Of a DNA stretch of 64,000 nt, positions 40,323-49,640 are shown in pieces. Under the pieces are notes generated by a model that was not told the origin of the DNA, did not search any database, and saw only the letters and a program-made list of their open reading frames with translations. The position numbers were made by a program, and so were the translations under genes. Origin of the DNA: JABDJL01 sp963664065 (GTDB lineage: Bacteria > Pseudomonadota > Gammaproteobacteria > Xanthomonadales > SZUA-36). Location: positions 2,418,001 through 2,482,000 of the forward strand of contig OY760942.1 in NCBI GenBank assembly GCA_963664065.1. The letters are read 5' to 3'. How positions within the stretch are numbered: the first letter of the stretch is position 1; each line of letters opens with the position of its first letter.

Positions 40323-43300
40323 TCAGCTGGCTGCGAGCCGGGCTGCCTCTTCTATGTCCACTTGCACCAGTCGTGACACACCTGGTTCGCGCATAGTCAC
40401 GCCACTGAGCTGGTGAACCATTTCCATCGTGATCTTGTTATGCGTCACGATGATAAACTGGACGGCTTCAGACATTTCCCTGACCAGTGTTGAGAACCGC
40501 CCCACGTTGGCATCATCCAACGGTGCATCCACTTCGTCAAGCAAACAGAACGGCGCCGGGTTGAGATGGAAGATCGCAAACACAAATGCGACCGCGGTTA
40601 GCGCTTTTTCTCCCCCGGAAAGAAGGTGGATACTGCTTACACGTTTTCCTGGCGGTCTGGCCATTATGCTGACACCGGTCGTCAACAGATCATTGCCGGT
40701 GAGCTCCAAGTAGGCATGGCCGCCACCGAACAGGCGTGGAAATAACTCTTGAATTCCTTTATTGACCTGCTCAAAAGTGTCCTTGAACCTGGTGCGGGTT
40801 TTCCGGTCAATTTTTGCAATCGCGGCTTCCAGGGTTTCAAGGGCTATTGTCAGATCATCATTCTGCGCATCCATGTAGTCTTTGCGTTTTAACTCTTCCT
40901 CGTATTCCTGGATGGCGGCGAGGTTGACCGGTTCCAACCTCGTTATACGGACACCCAGGCGCTCAATGTCCGCTGTCCAGGTCTCGACATCTGCGGTCTC
41001 TGAAAGCGAGTCAGCAATGGCTTCGACCTCTTCGCCCAATTCTTCAACACGCCGCTGCAGGTTCCGGGCCGTGAGTTCAACTTCCTGTTGCAGCAGGCGC
41101 GCGCGCTCCAGTGAAGCGCGAATTTCATCAAGCTTGAGCGTCGCCCGTTGACGATTGGCGTCCTGTTGACGAAACTCTTCTTCAAGATTACTCAGTGCCC
41201 CTCTTGCACTACCGAGACGTGCTTCAACTTCAACCCGTTTTTGCAGTAATGCGTCCATTTCCGGTTTGAATTCTTTTTCAGGATCCCTGGCCTGCGCGAT
41301 AAGTTCACTTAGCGTAAGAAATCTTTGTTGAAGCTGACTTACCTGGGTATCCATCCTGGCCAGTGATTGCTGTAATGATTCCAGGCTGGCCCTTTGTGAT
41401 CCTGCTTTCAAAGCAAGCTCATGCCTCACGTCCCGGACCTTGAGTGCTGAACTCCGGGCGCTATCCCTGCGCTCCAATAAAGATTGACGCTGCGATTCCA
41501 GTTTCTGCCGCGTGTCTTCCTCTTTCGCCATCCGGTCGAGCACAGCCTCAAGCGATATTCTTGCTGCTTTTATTTCAGCTTTATCGGAATTTTGTTGCAT
41601 CTTTAGCCGCTTTGTCTCGTCTTCGATCTGAGACCCGCGAGATTGCAGATCTGTGAATCTTGACCGCTCGGCGCCGAGTTGGCTTTCCAGGTCCGAGCAC
41701 CGGCGATGAGCAAGATTCAGCTCATCCTGCAGGGCTTCCATTGATTCTTCTTCTAAGCCAATGGTTTCGCCCAGGCATTCATTGTCAGCTTGCTGCTTTT
41801 TCAAGTTTGATTCCAGGCCCTCCAATTGATTTTCCAGCCGCTTGATTTCTTTTTCCCGGGCCAGGATACCTGCCTGCCCTTTTTCGCTCCGGGACACTTT
41901 CAACCACCCCGGTCCGACCCATTCACCCGCCTGTGTGATGGCTGATTCCTCTTCGCCGACAACATCCAGGTACCTGGTTGCGGACTGCAAATCCTTTTCG
42001 ATCCGCACATGATTCAGCATCGCAATCACCGCGTCAGGTGCCGTTACTTTTTCTGCCAGCGTACCCGAACGGGCCCGCACCTGGCCCTGGCTGTCCTTGA
42101 TGATACTGAGTTCCGCGTTTTTCAGTTCGTCCAGGTAGCGGATTGAAGACACGGGGTTACTCACCAGCAAAGATGCCAGCCAGGATCCCAGGACAGTCTC
42201 AACAGCAAGCTCCCAACCTTTTTGGGTCAGGATTCGCGAAGCCAACAGAGGCGCGTCTGACAACTCATGTTTACTCAACCACTCCTGTCCCTGTCGTGAT
42301 TCAATCGACGCACTCTGAATCGCCCTGAGCGCTTCCAGGCGGCCTTTCACCGCGTTCAGCTGAAGCTGGAGCTCATTTTCACCGGTCCTGGCATCGTTCA
42401 ATTCTGATCTTGTTTCCAACAGTCGTTGTTTCGCTTTATCAAAGGCAATCTTTTGCGCTTTTTCACCGGCCGCGGCCTGGCCGATTTTCTGATTAAGTTC
42501 TTCTATCGCGTCATCAAGGGGTCCGGTGGCCACGGATTCGGTTTCTCCGCCAAGATCTTCAAGCCGTGCTGAAGTGGCTGACATTCGCTGATCGAGGATT
42601 TCCACACGCGCTCGAAGCCCATCCGCTTCACGGTTCATTTCTGCACTGGAGCGGTGGTGTACTTCAAATTTTTCCTGCCAGGACTGTACCTCGGTTTCCG
42701 CATCCAATAATTCCTGATCAGCCAGTGACTCACTGGACTCGGCACGGCTTAACTTTGGTTCTGCCACGGCCAGGCTGTTGGTCAGGTGCTCAAGCTGCGT
42801 TTTGTCCAAAATCATGTGTTGCTCGATGTCCTTTAATGACAAGGAAACGTCTTTATGTTCTTTTTGCTGCTGGGCCTGCATTTCGCGTTTGTGCTGCATG
42901 TCCTGTTCCAGGCGGGCGATATCGCTGGCCACGGAATACAGTTCACCCTGCACTTCATTGAAGGCCTCGCTGGCCCCAAGCTGTTGCTGATGCAGGTCCT
43001 CAAGGTGGGTCTCAGTAGATCGCTGCTCGGCCAGACCCTCCTGCATGGCCGTTTCCTGGATTTGCAAACCGGATTTTCCCTGTATGGCCATGTTTTGTTG
43101 TTCACGCCATTGCAAGGCCAGTAATTTCGATTCCAACTCACGCTGCTGTTGCTTGAGTTTGCGATAACGCTCAGCAGCCCTCGCCTGCCTTTTGAGCCGC
43201 GCCAATTGGTTGCTCACTTCTTCCCGCAGATCTGAAAGGCGGTCCAGGTTTTCCCGGGTGTGCTGGATCCGGCGTTCCGTTTCCCGGCGCCTTTCTTTGT

Positions 43301-43817
43301 ATTTTGAAATTCCTGCCGCTTCTTCCAGGTGTTCGCGAATTTCTTCAGGCCGGGCATCAACCACCTGGGTAATCATTCCCTGCTCAATAATTGAATAACT
43401 CTTTGAGCCCAGGCCGGTACCCAGGAACAGGTCCCTGATATCTTTTCTCCTGCAGCGACTTCCATTTAGCGTGTATAAAGAAATCCCGTCGCGACCCACC
43501 CGGCGTTTGACTGAGATTTCGTTATAGGCGGCATACTCACCGCCAATTTTTGCCTCGCTATTATCGAATATCAGTTCAACTGTTGCGGTCCCAACCGGTT
43601 TCCGTGACGAGGAGCCGGAAAAAATGACATCCGACATCAATTCGCCGCGCAGGACACGGGCTGAACCTTCACCCATCACCCAACGCACGGCATCAATGAT
43701 GTTTGACTTCCCGCAGCCATTCGGACCGACGATGGCGGTCAGGTTTGACGGCGCGTAAAATGTTGTCGAATCAACAAAAGATTTAAAGCCCGAAAGCTTG
43801 ACGGAGGTTAGTCGCAT
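40323..43817 (-). CDS. smc: Chromosome segregation SMC protein
   Basis: SMC with ScpA and ScpB forms the condensin-like complex that organises chromosomes. The N-terminal Walker A is TAIVGPNGCGKSNIIDAVRW. Two long coiled coils (about 165-500 and 670-1,000) flank a hinge (about 510-660, with AVETVLGSWLASLLV). The C-terminal signature HLLSGGEKALTAVAFVFAIF and Walker B APFCLLDEVDAPLDDAN close the ABC head. Length 1,164 is usual. scpA and scpB lie 2 kb away in this window. It is divergent from queF. Confidence 0.97.
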   Translation of the reverse strand: MRLTSVKLSGFKSFVDSTTFYAPSNLTAIVGPNGCGKSNIIDAVRWVMGEGSARVLRGELMSDVIFSGSSSRKPVGTATVELIFDNSEAKIGGEYAAYNEISVKRRVGRDGISLYTLNGSRCRRKDIRDLFLGTGLGSKSYSIIEQGMITQVVDARPEEIREHLEEAAGISKYKERRRETERRIQHTRENLDRLSDLREEVSNQLARLKRQARAAERYRKLKQQQRELESKLLALQWREQQNMAIQGKSGLQIQETAMQEGLAEQRSTETHLEDLHQQQLGASEAFNEVQGELYSVASDIARLEQDMQHKREMQAQQQKEHKDVSLSLKDIEQHMILDKTQLEHLTNSLAVAEPKLSRAESSESLADQELLDAETEVQSWQEKFEVHHRSSAEMNREADGLRARVEILDQRMSATSARLEDLGGETESVATGPLDDAIEELNQKIGQAAAGEKAQKIAFDKAKQRLLETRSELNDARTGENELQLQLNAVKGRLEALRAIQSASIESRQGQEWLSKHELSDAPLLASRILTQKGWELAVETVLGSWLASLLVSNPVSSIRYLDELKNAELSIIKDSQGQVRARSGTLAEKVTAPDAVIAMLNHVRIEKDLQSATRYLDVVGEEESAITQAGEWVGPGWLKVSRSEKGQAGILAREKEIKRLENQLEGLESNLKKQQADNECLGETIGLEEESMEALQDELNLAHRRCSDLESQLGAERSRFTDLQSRGSQIEDETKRLKMQQNSDKAEIKAARISLEAVLDRMAKEEDTRQKLESQRQSLLERRDSARSSALKVRDVRHELALKAGSQRASLESLQQSLARMDTQVSQLQQRFLTLSELIAQARDPEKEFKPEMDALLQKRVEVEARLGSARGALSNLEEEFRQQDANRQRATLKLDEIRASLERARLLQQEVELTARNLQRRVEELGEEVEAIADSLSETADVETWTADIERLGVRITRLEPVNLAAIQEYEEELKRKDYMDAQNDDLTIALETLEAAIAKIDRKTRTRFKDTFEQVNKGIQELFPRLFGGGHAYLELTGNDLLTTGVSIMARPPGKRVSSIHLLSGGEKALTAVAFVFAIFHLNPAPFCLLDEVDAPLDDANVGRFSTLVREMSEAVQFIIVTHNKITMEMVHQLSGVTMREPGVSRLVQVDIEEAARLAAS

Positions 43818-43882
43818 AGATTGAATCTGCTATCGGGGATGTTAAAGTTCCCGCTCTCTTGTTTTTTTCCGGAGTATTGAAA

Positions 43883-44272
43883 GTGACGACCCAGCCCAGC
43901 ACGGAACTGGAAGTGTTCCCCAATCCCAAACCTGAGCGTGATTATACCATCCGTATCCGCATTCCGGAGTTCACTTGTTTGTGTCCGAAAACCGGTCAAC
44001 CGGACTTTGGAACCCTGCTGCTCGAATACATTCCTGAAGACAAATGCATCGAACTTAAATCGCTGAAACTGTACGTCTGGAGCTTTCGGGACAAGGGTGC
44101 TTTTCATGAAACAGTGACCAATGAAATCCTGGAAGACCTGGTCCGGGCAACGCAACCCCGATTCATGCGGCTCAGTGCAATTTTCAATGTCCGTGGTGGT
44201 ATCGACACCACGGTAATTGCCGAACATAAAGCTGAAGATTGGTTCCCTCCGGCGATTGTCGAACTACCCTGA
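43883..44272 (+). CDS. queF: NADPH-dependent 7-cyano-7-deazaguanine reductase QueF (type I)
   Basis: QueF reduces preQ0 to preQ1 in queuosine synthesis. The motif FTCLCPKTGQPDFGTLLLEY holds the catalytic Cys34 and Asp41, and CIELKSLKLYVWSFRDKGAFHE is the substrate (E-x-K) region. The 129-residue length marks the short unimodular type. I choose GTG 43883 with CCGGAG 9 nt upstream; the frame opens 8 codons earlier. It is divergent from smc, with a short spacer for both promoters. Confidence 0.94.
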   Translation: MTTQPSTELEVFPNPKPERDYTIRIRIPEFTCLCPKTGQPDFGTLLLEYIPEDKCIELKSLKLYVWSFRDKGAFHETVTNEILEDLVRATQPRFMRLSAIFNVRGGIDTTVIAEHKAEDWFPPAIVELP

Positions 44273-44287
44273 AGCTTCCTGTATCGT

Positions 44288-44563
44288 TTAAATCTCGTCA
44301 CTGGCGAATACCTCGATCGACAAGGCGTGAATATCGCTATCCATCAACGATCCCATCTGTGCATAAATCGCGCGGTGCCTGGCAATCATATTCAAGCCAT
44401 TGAAGGCCGCAGAGACAATCTGTATTCGAAAATGACCGCGCCCGTCTTTGGCGCCTTCGTGACCCGCATGCAAGTGTCCCTCGTCTTCCACCACCAGCGA
44501 CTCCGGTTTGAAAGCCTTTTCCAGCCGTGCACGAATCTCTTCCAGCCTTTCAGCAGTATTCAC
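44288..44563 (-). CDS. bolA: BolA family protein
   Basis: A 91-residue BolA-like protein, with the family helix-turn-helix-like segment (FNGLNMIARHRAIYAQMGSL) and a conserved GHFRIQIVSAAF strand. BolA proteins partner with monothiol glutaredoxins in iron-sulfur handling and affect morphology under stress. HxGH in LHAGHEGAKDG supplies possible cluster ligands. Its ATG overlaps the stop of the YciI-family gene by 4 nt, so the two are coupled. Confidence 0.92.
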   Translation of the reverse strand: MNTAERLEEIRARLEKAFKPESLVVEDEGHLHAGHEGAKDGRGHFRIQIVSAAFNGLNMIARHRAIYAQMGSLMDSDIHALSIEVFASDEI

Positions 44564-44862
44564 AGTGGCAACACTCTTTTGAATGGATACACGTCTACTT
44601 CCTGGTATACGCCCGCTTCGAAATATGGGTCATCTGCTGCCCAGGTCTTTGCCGCAGAAATATCGGGAAAATCTGCGATGACCAGTGAACCCAGGAATCC
44701 AGCAGGTCCCGGATCTTCCGAATCAATAGCCGGAATGGGCCCGGCTGTCAAAAGACGCCCCAGGCGGTTCAATTCTTTCAGACGCTCAAAGTGTGCCGGC
44801 CTGGAAGCCAGCCGTTTTTCCAGGCTTCCCTGCCGGTCTTTCGCGTGAATTGCATACCACAT
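44560..44862 (-). CDS. YciI-family protein
   Basis: I start at ATG 44862 (MWYAIHAKDRQGSLEKRL), giving 100 residues like E. coli YciI. The ferredoxin-like fold contains the conserved RPAHFERLKELNRLGRLLTAGP and FLGSLVIADFPDISAAKTWAADDPYFEAGVY, with the His-Asp pair typical of the family. Function is uncertain; relatives have been linked to enzyme-like chemistry and to cell division. It pairs with bolA. An open frame reaches 31 codons further upstream but is not conserved. Confidence 0.88.
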   Translation of the reverse strand: MWYAIHAKDRQGSLEKRLASRPAHFERLKELNRLGRLLTAGPIPAIDSEDPGPAGFLGSLVIADFPDISAAKTWAADDPYFEAGVYQEVDVYPFKRVLPL

Positions 44863-45031
44863 TTTTTCAACTGTCCTGATTGTTGTCGCAGCCTTCAGCT
44901 TACGTTGACAGTTGCCCGCTCTCAAGCTCCTTTTTGCAGTCCGGCTTTCAGGCAACTTAAGCCTGTCAGCAAACTACTTGCAGCGGTAGAATGCGATCTT
45001 GCACAGCGCGGTTGTAAAGTAATCAAAACCC

Positions 45032-45649
45032 ATGAGTGAACGGATAGAAATTCGAACAAAGGGTGCGAAACCCCGACAGATCGACCACATCGTCGGAGTT
45101 CTGGTTCGTGGTGGCCTGATCGCCTATCCCACCGATTCCGGTTACGCACTGGGCTGGCGTTCAAATAACAGAAAAGCACGCGACCGGGTCATTCGCTTAC
45201 GGCAATTAAACAGGCGACATCATTTTACTTACTGTTGTCGAAGCCTGTCGGACGTTGGCCACCTTTCCAAGGTTGGAAGCCAGAGGCACCGGCTCATTCG
45301 CCACTTAACGCCTGGACCCTATACTTTTATCCTGCCAGCCACCAGTAAAGTGCCGCGCACTGCACGCAGGCAAAAGCTGCACACCATCGGCGTTCGCATC
45401 CCGGATCATCCCTTTGTACAAGCCTTGTTGTCCTCACTGGATGAGCCACTGCTGAGTTCATCATTGATTCTGCCTGATCCCCGGGAAGAAATTCTGGATA
45501 GCGAAGACCTTTACGATGAAGTCTATGGGCAAATTGACCTGTTTGTAGACGCAGGATATTGCCCCCTGGAACCGACTACCCTGCTTGACCTGACGGAGGC
45601 ACAACCACGGGTCCTTCGACGTGGCCGTGGCGTGATAGACTTTCTTTGA
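45032..45649 (+). CDS. Sua5/YciO/YrdC family protein (YciO-like)
   Basis: A 205-residue YrdC-fold protein: GGLIAYPTDSGYALGWRSNN is the nucleotide-binding start, HHFTYCCRSLSDVGHLSKVG and LTPGPYTFILPATSKVPRT follow, and TIGVRIPDHPFVQALLSSL is the second conserved block. It groups by look with YciO rather than the TsaC/Sua5 threonylcarbamoyl-AMP synthases, so the reaction is not certain. It is divergent from the YciI gene and 27 bp upstream of scpA, the same order seen in many gammaproteobacteria. Confidence 0.88.
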   Translation: MSERIEIRTKGAKPRQIDHIVGVLVRGGLIAYPTDSGYALGWRSNNRKARDRVIRLRQLNRRHHFTYCCRSLSDVGHLSKVGSQRHRLIRHLTPGPYTFILPATSKVPRTARRQKLHTIGVRIPDHPFVQALLSSLDEPLLSSSLILPDPREEILDSEDLYDEVYGQIDLFVDAGYCPLEPTTLLDLTEAQPRVLRRGRGVIDFL

Positions 45650-45676
45650 GCGCCAGCCCAGTGCGTAATCGGAATT

Positions 45677-46540
45677 ATGGAAACCAACTCCAAGAACAAT
45701 CAAGAATCAGATAAACAGACGCATGGGACTGAAATCCACCAGGGCGAAATGCCTTTTGCCGTGGTGCAGGGACAGCCGTTTACCGAACTGCCAAAAGACC
45801 TTTACATTCCACCCGACGCACTGGAAGTCATTCTTGAAGCATTTGAAGGGCCGCTTGACCTGTTACTGTATCTGATTCGGCGCCGGAATCTGGATATTCT
45901 TGACATCCCGATCGCTGAAATCACCAGGCAATACATCGAATACATCGAAATGTTGCATGACCTGCAATTTGAGTTGGCAGCTGAATACCTGGTTATGGCA
46001 GCCATCCTGGCTGAGATCAAATCGCGACTGCTGTTACCGAAACCGTCTGGCGGCGAGTCAGAAGAGGAAGACCCGAGGGCAGATCTGATCCGGCGGTTAC
46101 AGGAATACGAGAGATTCAAACAAGCCGCAGAGGATATGGATGAATTGCCACGCGCCGGGCGTGATTTTGCCCTTGCAGAAGCCTGGGTGGAAGACAGGGC
46201 AGCGGTGAAAACCCCGCCTGAGGTAGACCTAAGGAAATTACTGCTGGCGCTCAAGGATGTGATGAGCAGGGCAGAACTGTTCAGCCACCACCACATTCAA
46301 AGGGAAGCCCTGTCGGTTCGCGAACGCATGTCCATGATCATGCAGGCGCTGGGTGGTGATTCCTACATGAAATTTCAGAACCTGTTTACTGCCGAAGAAG
46401 GCCGCCGTGGTGTCGTGGTCAGCTTTCTTGCCTTGATGGAACTGACTCGAGAGCAATTGGTAGACCTGGTCCAGAATGAACCCATAGGTCAGATTTATGT
46501 AAGAACTCCGGGCGCTGGCTCCGGCGATCAAATGGAATAA
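45677..46540 (+). CDS. scpA: Segregation and condensation protein ScpA
   Basis: ScpA is the kleisin that bridges SMC heads. LEVILEAFEGPLDLLLYLIRRRNLDILDIPIAEIT is the conserved N-terminus, with a central acidic part (GGESEEEDPRADLIRRLQEYERF). The C-terminal winged helix (RRGVVVSFLALMELTREQLVDLVQNEPIGQIYV) completes the 287-residue protein. It is followed by scpB after 7 nt. Confidence 0.95.
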   Translation: METNSKNNQESDKQTHGTEIHQGEMPFAVVQGQPFTELPKDLYIPPDALEVILEAFEGPLDLLLYLIRRRNLDILDIPIAEITRQYIEYIEMLHDLQFELAAEYLVMAAILAEIKSRLLLPKPSGGESEEEDPRADLIRRLQEYERFKQAAEDMDELPRAGRDFALAEAWVEDRAAVKTPPEVDLRKLLLALKDVMSRAELFSHHHIQREALSVRERMSMIMQALGGDSYMKFQNLFTAEEGRRGVVVSFLALMELTREQLVDLVQNEPIGQIYVRTPGAGSGDQME

Positions 46541-46547
46541 TGTCACG

Positions 46548-47216
46548 ATGTCTGAATTTGCAGAAAGTACGCAGCCCCAGCTCAAGCAAATCATTGAAGC
46601 CGCACTGCTGGCTTCTGACGAGCCGCTTAATCACGCCCGGATCGCATCGTTATTTGATGAGACCAGCCAACCGGCAAACGCGGACATCAGTAAGGCACTG
46701 GAAGAGTTGGGGCTTGATTGTGCTGAACGGGGGATTGAACTAAAGCAGGTGGCCAGTGGGTTCCGGTTGCAGGTCAAACAATCCATGCAGGATTGGGTCA
46801 AGAGATTGTGGACCGAAAGGCCACAACGTTATTCACGGGCTATGCTGGAAACACTGTCACTTATCGCCTATCGACAACCCATCACTCGCGGTGAAATTGA
46901 GTCTGTACGAGGGGTGTCTTTGAGCTCGAACATCGTCCGTACCCTTCAGGAGCGGGACTGGATTCGGGTTGTCGGCCATCGAGATGTTCCGGGAAAACCC
47001 GCGTTGTTTGGAACCACCCGGGCATTCCTTGATCATTTCGATCTTACCAGCCTGGAGGATTTGCCGACACTTTCTGAAATACGTGATCTGGACAGCCTGG
47101 AGCCCGAACTGGACTTCAGGGGCCCAGATAATTCCGTGAAGCCTACCGGCGATACTATCGAAAATGAAAATTTCTCCAGTGACGATTCAGGTGACAGTGA
47201 CGACCCCGGGCAATGA
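46548..47216 (+). CDS. scpB: Segregation and condensation protein ScpB
   Basis: ScpB dimerises through winged helices and binds ScpA in the condensin complex. IIEAALLASDEPLNHARIASLF and the block YSRAMLETLSLIAYRQPITRGEIESVRGVSLSSNIVRTL are conserved. The 222-residue product ends with an acidic tail (SSDDSGDSDDPGQ). The stop overlaps the start of rluB by 4 nt (ATGA). Confidence 0.95.
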   Translation: MSEFAESTQPQLKQIIEAALLASDEPLNHARIASLFDETSQPANADISKALEELGLDCAERGIELKQVASGFRLQVKQSMQDWVKRLWTERPQRYSRAMLETLSLIAYRQPITRGEIESVRGVSLSSNIVRTLQERDWIRVVGHRDVPGKPALFGTTRAFLDHFDLTSLEDLPTLSEIRDLDSLEPELDFRGPDNSVKPTGDTIENENFSSDDSGDSDDPGQ

Positions 47217-48037
47217 GCCCGAAATCAACCAAAAAGCCCAATCAACTGCGACGCGAACGGCTTCAGAAAATTATGGCCGCGGCTGGCCTGGGTTCGCGGC
47301 GTGCGCTTGAAAAGCGCATAGCGGCGGGCGAAGTTTGCCTTAACGGCGACATCGCGATCCTTGGCGGTACCGCTATCGTCGGTGATGTCATCACTATGGA
47401 TCGCATGATGTGGAAAGTTACCACCTCGACGCCCGCTCATCGGTGTATTGTTTACAACAAGCCGGATGGCGAAGTCACCACGCGTTCCGACCCGCAACAG
47501 CGGCCGACGGTATTCGATCGTATGCCCCGGCTAAAAAACGCGCGCTGGATTGCAGTAGGCCGGCTGGATATCAACACGACCGGCCTGTTATTAATGACTA
47601 CCGATGGCGAACTCGCACACGCACTGATGCACCCGTCAAACCAGGTGGACCGGGAGTATGCGATCAGGGTCAGGGGCCCGGTCGAGCCGGGCGTACTTGA
47701 ACGGCTGAAAAAAGGTGTCGAACTGGACGACGGCCCGGCTAATTTCAGCGATATCGTGGCTTCCGGCGGCAGCGAGGGAAACCTGTGGTTTCACGTCACA
47801 ATCCTGGAAGGCAGGAACCGTGAAGTCCGCCGGCTCTGGGCATCCCAGGGTATCAGGGTTTCACGGCTGAAGCGGGTTCGTTACGGCGCGGTATTCCTGC
47901 CCAAACGGCTGCTCATGGGTAAGTTTCATGAACTCTCAATCGAAGACTGCCAGGTATTACGGGAGGATGTCGGATTAAAGACCACACAGGTCGAATTGGC
48001 ATTGCGACAACATAAGAACCGCAAGTCGAAAAGATGA
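47213..48037 (+). CDS. rluB: 23S rRNA pseudouridine(2605) synthase RluB
   Basis: RluB makes pseudouridine 2605 in 23S rRNA. An S4 RNA-binding domain (ERLQKIMAAAGLGSRRALEKRIAAGEV) precedes the RsuA-family catalytic core. The core has the catalytic Asp in the conserved VGRLDINTTGLLLMTTDGELAHALMHP and NREVRRLWASQGI. Length 274 fits. The scpA-scpB-rluB order supports RluB over RluE/RsuA. It overlaps the following HD gene by 4 nt. Confidence 0.93.
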   Translation: MSPKSTKKPNQLRRERLQKIMAAAGLGSRRALEKRIAAGEVCLNGDIAILGGTAIVGDVITMDRMMWKVTTSTPAHRCIVYNKPDGEVTTRSDPQQRPTVFDRMPRLKNARWIAVGRLDINTTGLLLMTTDGELAHALMHPSNQVDREYAIRVRGPVEPGVLERLKKGVELDDGPANFSDIVASGGSEGNLWFHVTILEGRNREVRRLWASQGIRVSRLKRVRYGAVFLPKRLLMGKFHELSIEDCQVLREDVGLKTTQVELALRQHKNRKSKR

Positions 48038-48675
48038 ACCTGCAAGAACTACACAATAGCTGCGAGAAATTCGTCCGGAATCGCATGAGCGGTGACCCGG
48101 CACACGACATATCCCATGTTAGAAGAGTTGTTAAGAATACTTTATATCTTACTGATATTGAACAATCTAATCCAATAATAACGGTTGCTGCAGCCTGGCT
48201 GCATGACTGCGTCTCGGTAGCCAAGGATTCAGACTTGAGAGCAGAGGCATCGCAGCTCGCTGCCCATGATGCCGTGGAGTTTCTATCTGGCACCAGGTAC
48301 CCGCGCGAATGGCTGGAAGACGTGTATCACGCGATCGAAGCACACAGTTTCTCAGCAAATATCCAGGCGCAAACGCTGGAAGCAAAAATTGTGCAGGATG
48401 CTGACCGGCTCGAAGCATTGGGCGCGATTGGAATTGCGCGCTGCCTGCTTACCGGTGGAAGTATGGGAACCTCTCTGTACGAGCCTGGTGATCCCTTTTG
48501 CAATGAACGTGAACCTGACGATCGGCAATATACCCTCGATCATTTTTATAAGAAGCTGTTTACACTGCCTGAAACCATGCAAACCCGGGCGGGACGTGCT
48601 GAAGCCAACCGGCGGGCAGCGTACATGAGGGAATTTCTGGATCAGCTCAAAGCTGAGATCGATGGTAACTTTTAG
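48034..48675 (+). CDS. HD-domain phosphohydrolase (YedJ-like)
   Basis: A 213-residue metal-dependent phosphohydrolase. The HD-type residues are in HDISHVRRVVKNTLYL, AAWLHDCVSVAK, IEAHSF and VQDADRLEALGAIGIARCL. E. coli relatives (YedJ) are thought to act on nucleotides or similar phosphate esters; substrate is unknown. It starts 4 nt inside rluB and so is coupled to the scp operon, and it is convergent with the nitrilase gene. Confidence 0.87.
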   Translation: MNLQELHNSCEKFVRNRMSGDPAHDISHVRRVVKNTLYLTDIEQSNPIITVAAAWLHDCVSVAKDSDLRAEASQLAAHDAVEFLSGTRYPREWLEDVYHAIEAHSFSANIQAQTLEAKIVQDADRLEALGAIGIARCLLTGGSMGTSLYEPGDPFCNEREPDDRQYTLDHFYKKLFTLPETMQTRAGRAEANRRAAYMREFLDQLKAEIDGNF

Positions 48676-48683
48676 CGGGCCAC

Positions 48684-49640
48684 TCAGTCTTTAAACTCTG
48701 CTGTCGTTTGCCTCGTTCGGTCTACCACCAGGCGAGTCACATCCGGCCTGGAATAGTGTCCTGCAGCGTCGAAATTTTGCCGTTCCCGGTAAATTTCATT
48801 CAGGTCAAGGTCGGCGTATCGTAAAGTTTCAAGCTCTGTCTGCGGCTCGATAATCCACTGGCCATCAGGCCCGGCGATGCAGGAACCTCCGTCAGCCAGC
48901 CACGGGGAATCACTTTGCCGGCACCCGGCTAAAATCTTCCCGGCGTGTGGCAGGTCAGCAGAAATCCAATCGCGGTGCATCAGGCCACTGGCCGAAATTA
49001 CAAAGGAGCGCCCTTCCCTGGCCATGAAGCGGGTAATGTCATGGGTATTTCTGCGGCTGCCAGGCCAGGCTGCAACGTGAATATTCTCACCCTGGGCGTA
49101 AAGGCTGGATCGCGGCAATGGCATCCAGTTTTCCCAGCAATTCAGTCCTCCCACGCGAAAGCCGTGAAGGTTATGGACCCTGAGTCCATGCCCGTCGCCC
49201 GGAGACCAGACCAGCCGCTCCTCATGCGTCGGACAAAGTTTGCGATGCACCGAGCCTATTTCCCCGGCTGGACTGATATAAACGAGGCTTGCGTACAAAC
49301 TGTGTGCACTTCGATCCGTGGCACGTTCGATACAGCCGAGGTAGATTGCTATTTTTCTTTCAAGGGCGAGCGCACTTAAGTCGTCAAGACGCCCGCCGCT
49401 GACATCAACAGCCTGCTCGGCGTAATACGCAAACAGGTCTTTCTGCACGCCAGATTCGAATTCCGCACCGCCGGTTAACTCCGGCCAGAATGGATACCCG
49501 GGTACCAGCGCTTCGCCGAACACCAGCAAACTGACTGACTCATCTGCGGCTTTAGTAACGAACTCCTGTACTTTTTGCAGTGATTTTCTACGGTCCAGCC
49601 AGACCGGGGCGATCTGGGCGAATCCCGCTCTTATTTCCAT
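48684..49640 (-). CDS. Nitrilase-family carbon-nitrogen hydrolase
   Basis: A 318-residue nitrilase with the catalytic triad in place: Glu43 (LLVFGEALVPGYP), Lys134 (VHRKLCPTHEERLVW) and Cys168 (GGLNCWENWMPLPR). The CWEN signature and the PTHEERLVW motif point to true (aliphatic or aryl) nitrilases more than amidases. The ATG overlaps the stop of the deaminase gene by one base (TGATG). Substrate unknown. Pairing with a purine-type deaminase hints at a nitrogen-salvage role. Confidence 0.88.
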   Translation of the reverse strand: MEIRAGFAQIAPVWLDRRKSLQKVQEFVTKAADESVSLLVFGEALVPGYPFWPELTGGAEFESGVQKDLFAYYAEQAVDVSGGRLDDLSALALERKIAIYLGCIERATDRSAHSLYASLVYISPAGEIGSVHRKLCPTHEERLVWSPGDGHGLRVHNLHGFRVGGLNCWENWMPLPRSSLYAQGENIHVAAWPGSRRNTHDITRFMAREGRSFVISASGLMHRDWISADLPHAGKILAGCRQSDSPWLADGGSCIAGPDGQWIIEPQTELETLRYADLDLNEIYRERQNFDAAGHYSRPDVTRLVVDRTRQTTAEFKD